In this document: one piece after another, positions 59,276 to 63,203 of the stretch
Layout: every line of letters begins with the position of its first letter
How positions within the stretch are numbered: position 1 is the stretch's first letter
NCBI RefSeq assembly: GCF_022898935.1
Contig: NZ_JALIRP010000018.1
Coordinates: forward strand, 1-63,203
Source: Paenibacillus mangrovi
Lineage (GTDB): Bacteria; Bacillota; Bacilli; Paenibacillales; Paenibacillaceae
Direction of reading: 5' to 3'
DNA length: 63,203 bases
Position numbers and translations under genes: made by a program
The notes under the pieces: model-generated
What the model saw: only the letters and a program-made list of their open reading frames with translations
Database searches by the model: none
What the model was told of the DNA's origin: nothing

Positions 59276-60879
59276 CCAACATGTCCCTGCTTTCTGCTAT
59301 TCTTGTATACGAGTATCGTGTTAAGTTCCGGATCCTGTGCCCCTTGACATTTGGCTCCTGCCTGCGCAAGCCTCTTCAGCCTGGCCGCTGCCCCATCTGT
59401 AATTTGTTCTCCTGGATACAGAAGTGGAATACCAGGCGGGTACGGAATGATCATCTCTGCGGCTGTTCTTCCTGAACATACGGGCAGCGGAATGGCCTCT
59501 ACCTCATCCAATTCCATGGGTGTTAAGCTGAAAGCCACCGGCTCGGAGAAGCTGTTCTTGGGTGAATTGTTCCACGTGGAAAATTCGACAAACGGATTTT
59601 TGGCAATAGGACCTTCTGCGATGAACTGATCAGGGAGGATGCCTTCACTCCCATGAAAACTAGGCAATGACTGGGCTTCCGCCTTCTCTACAGATATATG
59701 CGACAGAGCCTCCAAAAGGTGACAGGTGTCTTCCTCCGTCGACCCCAGACTATAGAGCAGGACCACATACCGGTCATCGCTCATCTCAGGTATGCAGCCG
59801 AAGGCTTCCAGCCTGTGCTGCAGCTCATACCCACTCAGGATCCCTGTCCGGTCATAAATGACCACCTTGAAGGGATCCTGGGTGGTGTACGCCGCCGGGG
59901 CTTCGCCGGCGGCCTCTCCCCGCTGCTGCCCCTGCGGCTGCAGCAGCCCAAAACGCGGCAGCTCCGCTAGGCCGCGCTTCAGGCCATCCACGGCGGCAAG
60001 TCCCGCCGTGAAGGCTTCGGCGCCCTGCACATGCAGGAGGCGCCGCGCCAGGTCCAGTGAGCCCATCACCGGATACGATGGGCTCGAGCTCTGCACCATG
60101 GCGAGCCGCTGGCGGAGCAGTCCGCGGTTGATCCGCGGACCCTGCACATGCAGCATGGCTCCCATGGTGAGGGCGGCCAGCATCTTGTGCGTCGACTGAA
60201 CGACGACGTCCGCGCCGCTGGCCAGTGCGCTTTGCGGCAGCCGAGGATGCTGCCCGTAATGAGCGCCATGCGCCTCGTCCACGAGAAGCGGCACATGATG
60301 CCGGTGACAGGCCTCGGCGAGCGGCGCCAGCTCCGTACCCATGCCGTAATAGTTCGGCATGGTGACCAGTACGCCCTTGGCCTCCGGATAGGCGGCCAAA
60401 GCAGCAGATACCGTCTCAGGTGATGGAGCGGTTAAGAGGCCGCTCGTTTCATCCAGCAAAGGCTGCAAAAACACAGCTCTCGCACCAGCAAGCATCAGTC
60501 CGTTAAGCACCGATTTATGGACGTTCCGCTGTACCAGCAAAATATCCCCCGGTTTGGTACATACGGTTAGAATCATCGCTAGATTCCCTGACGTGCTCCC
60601 TCCTACCAGAAAGAAGCTTTCTTCTGCCCCGAAACACTCCGCAGCCAGCAGCTGCGCATCGCGGATCACACCTTCCGGATGATGGAGATCGTCCGTACCG
60701 GCAATTTCCGTAACGTCCGCCTCCATAATCTGTTCCAGGAAGCCTGCTCCACCCCAAGCAGCATAAGCCCTTCCTTTTTTATGACCCGGCACATGAAATG
60801 AGGCTTGTCTGCTGTTTTTATATTGATAGAGCATCTCATACAGAGGTGATTGTTCTTTCTCCAATTCTACTCTCTTCAT
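59272..60879 (-). CDS. Orn/Lys/Arg decarboxylase-family protein, YaaO-like
   Basis: A PLP fold-type I decarboxylase of about 535 residues from ATG 60879 (GGAAGGAAAC about 9 bases upstream; a TTG at 60906 is less likely). Signatures: HVPGHKKGR near the N terminus, the substrate site TDDLHHPEG, LLVDEAHGAHYG, and the cofactor lysine in VVVQSTHKMLAALTMG. It may decarboxylate arginine, lysine or ornithine; relatives include SpeA. The middle and 3' parts contain GC-rich, alanine-rich segments (about 59880-60330). Confidence 0.9.
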   Translation of the reverse strand: MKRVELEKEQSPLYEMLYQYKNSRQASFHVPGHKKGRAYAAWGGAGFLEQIMEADVTEIAGTDDLHHPEGVIRDAQLLAAECFGAEESFFLVGGSTSGNLAMILTVCTKPGDILLVQRNVHKSVLNGLMLAGARAVFLQPLLDETSGLLTAPSPETVSAALAAYPEAKGVLVTMPNYYGMGTELAPLAEACHRHHVPLLVDEAHGAHYGQHPRLPQSALASGADVVVQSTHKMLAALTMGAMLHVQGPRINRGLLRQRLAMVQSSSPSYPVMGSLDLARRLLHVQGAEAFTAGLAAVDGLKRGLAELPRFGLLQPQGQQRGEAAGEAPAAYTTQDPFKVVIYDRTGILSGYELQHRLEAFGCIPEMSDDRYVVLLYSLGSTEEDTCHLLEALSHISVEKAEAQSLPSFHGSEGILPDQFIAEGPIAKNPFVEFSTWNNSPKNSFSEPVAFSLTPMELDEVEAIPLPVCSGRTAAEMIIPYPPGIPLLYPGEQITDGAAARLKRLAQAGAKCQGAQDPELNTILVYKNSRKQGHVG

Positions 60880-61045
60880 GCATTTTTCGTTTCCTTCCGG
60901 TTTCAATCTCTACCCTATTTTATCGTATATTGAACCATCAGGCTAACGTATAATAGACGCTATTGGCTTGCTCTTTCTACAACTTCTTTTTACCAAACAG
61001 GTAGAATTGTTTAGTTCCGCTTATAACTTTAATATTCTATAATCT

Positions 61046-61078
61046 AAAAAAAGGGTAGCGGCCTCTGGCCCCACCCTA
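61046..61078 (-). terminator. terminator after csfB
   Basis: Minus-strand stem AGGGTGGGGCC / GGCCGCTACCCT followed by T's. The rest of the gap before the decarboxylase shows no convincing promoter, though AT-rich -10-like words are present. Confidence 0.9.
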
Positions 61079-61139
61079 TCCGCCATTTCTCGCGGAGCAA
61101 TATATCCCGATTATCGAATCGTTCTGAAATATAATTGGC

Positions 61140-61325
61140 TTATACATGGGTTTGCATAGTGATTTGTCTCATTTGATGAATAAAATAATGATATTTCGCG
61201 TCATTGGCATCGGTACGTACCATTTCACTTTCGCAATCCTCACAAATAAACTGGGATACAATCGTAATCCCTTCTTCTTTCGTTTGCCCGCAAATAATAC
61301 AGACGTGTTCGGTATGATCTTCCAT
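61140..61325 (-). CDS. csfB: anti-sigma-G factor Gin/CsfB
   Basis: A 61-residue zinc-binding protein. In B. subtilis CsfB (Gin) inhibits sigma-G in the early forespore. Two CxxC pairs, CIICGQ and FICEDC, are the zinc site. ATG 61325 is chosen (AAGGTGGG upstream); GTG 61337 lies in the ribosome site. A CATAGTA that could be a forespore -10 lies at 61352-61358. From memory it sits at the head of the csfB-yaaO-tmk order, as in B. subtilis. Confidence 0.92.
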   Translation of the reverse strand: MEDHTEHVCIICGQTKEEGITIVSQFICEDCESEMVRTDANDAKYHYFIHQMRQITMQTHV

Positions 61326-61536
61326 CAACCATCCCACCTTGTTTCTTTGATTACTATGAAGTATGGCTCATTTCCTATTATTTTAAACCTTTTCATAGTT
61401 GTTTCATATCCCAAACGGCCTACACCAATCATATTCACCTACGACTTTACGAGTGTTTGTACCGGAAAACTTAAATAAATGCTTGTGAAAAACCGATATA
61501 GGAATTAATGACCGTAAGGGAGGACCGCTATTTTCT

Positions 61537-62061
61537 ATGGCTGAGGAGAATAATATTAATGCTACCTTTTACCATTATAAATTAATCAAAAAGATTCCAG
61601 TAAGGCGAATTCAGGTTCGCTGCTACCTTATCCTTCCCTATATCGCTCTTATAGCCGCGATGCTTCTCATATCCTGGACTAGCCTGTTCTACTTCGTAGT
61701 AGCCGCACCTCTGGTCTTTTGGATTCATTACGTCATTTCACGTTCGGTCCTGCTGCTGTCCGGTTCTTCCTACCGCAAGCGCTGGAAGTTCTCTATGCAG
61801 CTCCCCTGGATTGGATACATAACTGATCAACATATCAGCTTCCGGATGTTTCGCAAAGTGTATACCTACATTACAACCATTGGCCTTGTCCTGTTTCTTA
61901 TAATGCTTTTTATGTCACCGCTGGCCTTCGTTATTTCTCTGTTCTTTTGGCATCTCTGGCTGCTGCTTCCACGTTTTTACGCTTATGTCCGGCTTGCCGG
62001 TGTGCGTAAGGATGGAATGATCAAGTTCAACAAACAGGATATCAGCTACTACCAGCAGTAA
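61537..62061 (+). CDS. uncharacterised membrane protein
   Basis: A 174-residue membrane protein that I do not recognise. Hydrophobic helices lie at about 28-48, 50-70, 108-130 and 125-148, so two hairpins are likely. The N terminus and the loop at about 72-100 are basic and aromatic (SSYRKRWKFSMQLPWIGYI), and the short C terminus ends in MIKFNKQDISYYQQ. AAGGGAGGACC lies 10 bases before ATG 61537. It is one of only three plus-strand genes in the window and converges with the lipoprotein gene at 62126. No function is proposed. Confidence 0.75.
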   Translation: MAEENNINATFYHYKLIKKIPVRRIQVRCYLILPYIALIAAMLLISWTSLFYFVVAAPLVFWIHYVISRSVLLLSGSSYRKRWKFSMQLPWIGYITDQHISFRMFRKVYTYITTIGLVLFLIMLFMSPLAFVISLFFWHLWLLLPRFYAYVRLAGVRKDGMIKFNKQDISYYQQ

Positions 62062-62092
62062 GTAAAACTATAAACTCATCATCAAATATTAG

Positions 62093-62130
62093 AAAAAGAC
62101 CTGCATCCTCGGACGCGGGTCTTTATTATT
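62093..62130. terminator. bidirectional terminator between the two orphan genes
   Basis: Stem AAAAAGACCTGC / GCGGGTCTTTATTATTT, overlapping the last codons of the lipoprotein gene. Confidence 0.7.
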
Positions 62131-62542
62131 TAGTGGAATCCGTACTTTTCACTGTCGCTTTACCTTTAGGCTGAACAGTAACCGTAAAATAATCATCGTG
62201 AATTGTTAAATGAACGATTCGATTCTGCTTCTCGAAAACCCGGGAAGCCTTCTCGGACTCCTCCGTATTTTCTTTCCATCCCCATTCCTTGATCTTCTGC
62301 AGATATGCTTCCGGGATGCTATCCTTTTCTTTAATGCCTTTCATGGAATAACGAGCATAATCTATTTTGGTGTTTCCTACATTACGGTCAGTTCGATTTG
62401 CTTCTTTTGGCACCGGAAAGGTCTTCTCGTTCGCTGCCCCCTCATAAGTGGTCCATGAAGGTTCAGACTTTCCACAGCCTGTTATCAGTATCACGACAAT
62501 GCTAAACAAAAGAAGAGCATGCAGCCACGATTGTCTGCGCAT
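62126..62542 (-). CDS. uncharacterised lipoprotein
   Basis: A 138-residue exported lipoprotein. The signal peptide (about 6-22) ends in the lipobox LITGC, and the mature part (about 115 residues) is charged, with repeated beta-like segments at the end (IVHLTIHDDYFTVTVQPKG). ATG 62542 is chosen, with GAAGGAGG 8 bases upstream; a longer reading to 62578 has none. I do not recognise the family. It is the first gene after the rRNA operon terminator. Confidence 0.78.
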   Translation of the reverse strand: MRRQSWLHALLLFSIVVILITGCGKSEPSWTTYEGAANEKTFPVPKEANRTDRNVGNTKIDYARYSMKGIKEKDSIPEAYLQKIKEWGWKENTEESEKASRVFEKQNRIVHLTIHDDYFTVTVQPKGKATVKSTDSTK

Positions 62543-62642
62543 GTATGTCCTCCTTCTTCTAAGTTCATTAAACGTCAAAAAATCCTAAAAGCACCCCCTG
62601 ACATGTACACTCATTATTATACTTACAACATTTGACCCTTCG

Positions 62643-62658
62643 GTAACAAAAATGTTAC
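62643..62658. promoter_or_regulatory. 16-bp palindrome upstream of the lipoprotein gene
   Basis: Perfect inverted repeat GTAACAAAAATGTTAC, with 6-bp arms and a 4-bp centre. It is about 100 bp upstream of the lipoprotein start and 30 bp upstream of a TATAAT-like -10 on the minus strand. The remaining sequence up to the rRNA terminator at 62864 shows nothing else. Confidence 0.5.
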
Positions 62659-62863
62659 ATTAGGTTATTGATCTCACATTCTTGACCTTAAAATAATTTT
62701 AACCCCTTTAACTCTATAACGATATAGACTGGTCCACTGATCTTGGCTCATCTAGACTTATCTCTATATATCCAACTACCTCTCAAACTCATTAGAACTC
62801 TTTCTCTTCTCATTTTAATATGCAATGTTCTCTTTATTAACAACAGACTTTGAAAAGTAAAAA

Positions 62864-62900
62864 CAAAAAAACCACCGTCGATTATTCATCAACAGTGGTT
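62864..62900 (-). terminator. rRNA operon terminator
   Basis: Minus-strand stem AACCACTGTT / GACGGTGGTT followed by seven T's, just after the 5S gene. Confidence 0.9.
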
Positions 62901-62904
62901 CTTC

Positions 62905-63021
62905 GCTTGGCAGCGTCCTACTCTCCCAGGACCCTTCGGTCCAAGTACCATCGGCGCTGGAGGACTTAACGGTCGTGTTCGGGATGGGTACGCGTGGAAC
63001 CCCTCCGCCATCGCCACCAAA
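62905..63021 (-). rRNA. rrf: 5S rRNA
   Basis: The minus strand begins TTTGGTGGCGATGGCGG and ends GAGAGTAGGACGCTGCCAAGC. All the conserved 5S features are present, including CCCATCCCGAACACG and the terminal stem TGGTGGC / GCTGCCA. The length is 117 bases. RNase M5, whose gene rnmV lies at 48000-48551, is expected to trim its ends. Confidence 0.97.
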
Positions 63022-63082
63022 CGTTTCAAGTGTTTGATCACCTGAAAACTAGATACGAAACAAATTTGCATTTTATCTTTTA

Positions 63083-63203
63083 GGATAAGCCCTCGACCGA
63101 TTAGTATTGGTCAGCTCCATGCATTGCTGCACTTCCACCTCCAACCTATCTACCTCGTCGTCTTCAAGGGGTCTTACGAATTGGGAAATCTCATCTTGAG
63201 GGG
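63083..63203 (-). rRNA. rrl: 23S rRNA, 3' end (partial)
   Basis: The last 120 bases of 23S rRNA on the minus strand, ending in GCTGACCAATACTAATCGGT and CGAGGGCTTATCC, the usual 3' end. The exact end is placed near 63083 by similarity to Bacillus. A 61-base spacer separates it from 5S. No tRNA gene lies between the two. Confidence 0.95.

Noticed and set aside
1..63203. Mobile elements, prophage, CRISPR arrays, toxin-antitoxin or defence loci
   Set aside because: No transposase, integrase, spaced direct repeats or defence-type domain was found; gene order is the conserved chromosomal one.

Overview
The window looks like a low-GC Gram-positive endospore former, most likely Paenibacillus or a close relative. 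Three things point there: the 16S 5' end carries a Paenibacillus-like first variable region, the set of sporulation genes is rich (spoIIE, yabP, yabQ, spoVT, spoVG, sspF, yabG, fin, csfB), and the gene order follows the Bacillus subtilis block that runs between two rRNA operons near the replication origin. Here that block is shown reversed, so almost everything reads on the minus strand.

Layout, in the direction of transcription (right to left). A 23S 3' end and a 5S gene (63203-62905) close one rRNA operon. Next come an orphan lipoprotein and an orphan membrane protein, then csfB, a YaaO-type decarboxylase, tmk, darA, yaaR, holB, ricT (yaaT), yabA, yabB and rsmI. abrB follows on the plus strand. 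Then come an HD-domain phosphohydrolase, tatD, a cyclic-di-AMP riboswitch driving the cell-wall gene yabE, rnmV, rsmA, yabG, veg, sspF, ispE, purR, spoVG, glmU, prs, pth, fin, mfd, a PrsA-like lipoprotein, spoVT, yabM, mazG, hup, rqcP, yabP, yabQ, divIC, yabR, spoIIE, yabS, yabT, tilS, hprT and ftsH. Then nadA-nadB-nadC, coaX, hslO, a YacD-like foldase, cysK, the p-aminobenzoate/folate operon (pabB-pabA-pabC-folP-folB-folK), yazB, dusB, greA and lysS. A TetR/membrane-protein divergent pair comes last, and the 5' end of the next 16S gene starts at the left edge behind two tandem promoters.

How the genes work together. Translation and RNA maturation: lysS, dusB, tilS, rsmA, rsmI, yabB, pth, rqcP, and rnmV, which matures 5S rRNA. 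Replication and repair: holB, tmk, yabA, mfd, hup, mazG. Cofactors and precursors: folate, NAD, CoA, cysteine, PRPP, UDP-GlcNAc and isoprenoids. The sporulation programme is spread between them. Candidate promoters readable in the DNA fit this: sigma-A with 22-bp spacing and Spo0A-like boxes at spoIIE, sigma-H at spoVG, sigma-K at yabG, forespore-type at spoVT and sspF, and Spo0A boxes around abrB.

Relative to my memory of B. subtilis, greA, nadABC, hup and a prsA-like gene are inserted, and metS, yazA, yabJ and ctc are missing. No insertion sequence, prophage, CRISPR array, defence locus or tRNA gene was seen. The most interesting parts are regulatory: the riboswitch/small-ORF leader of yabE, several palindromic operators, and some residue-level oddities (PabB, HolB, YabS). 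No clear new multi-gene system was found.
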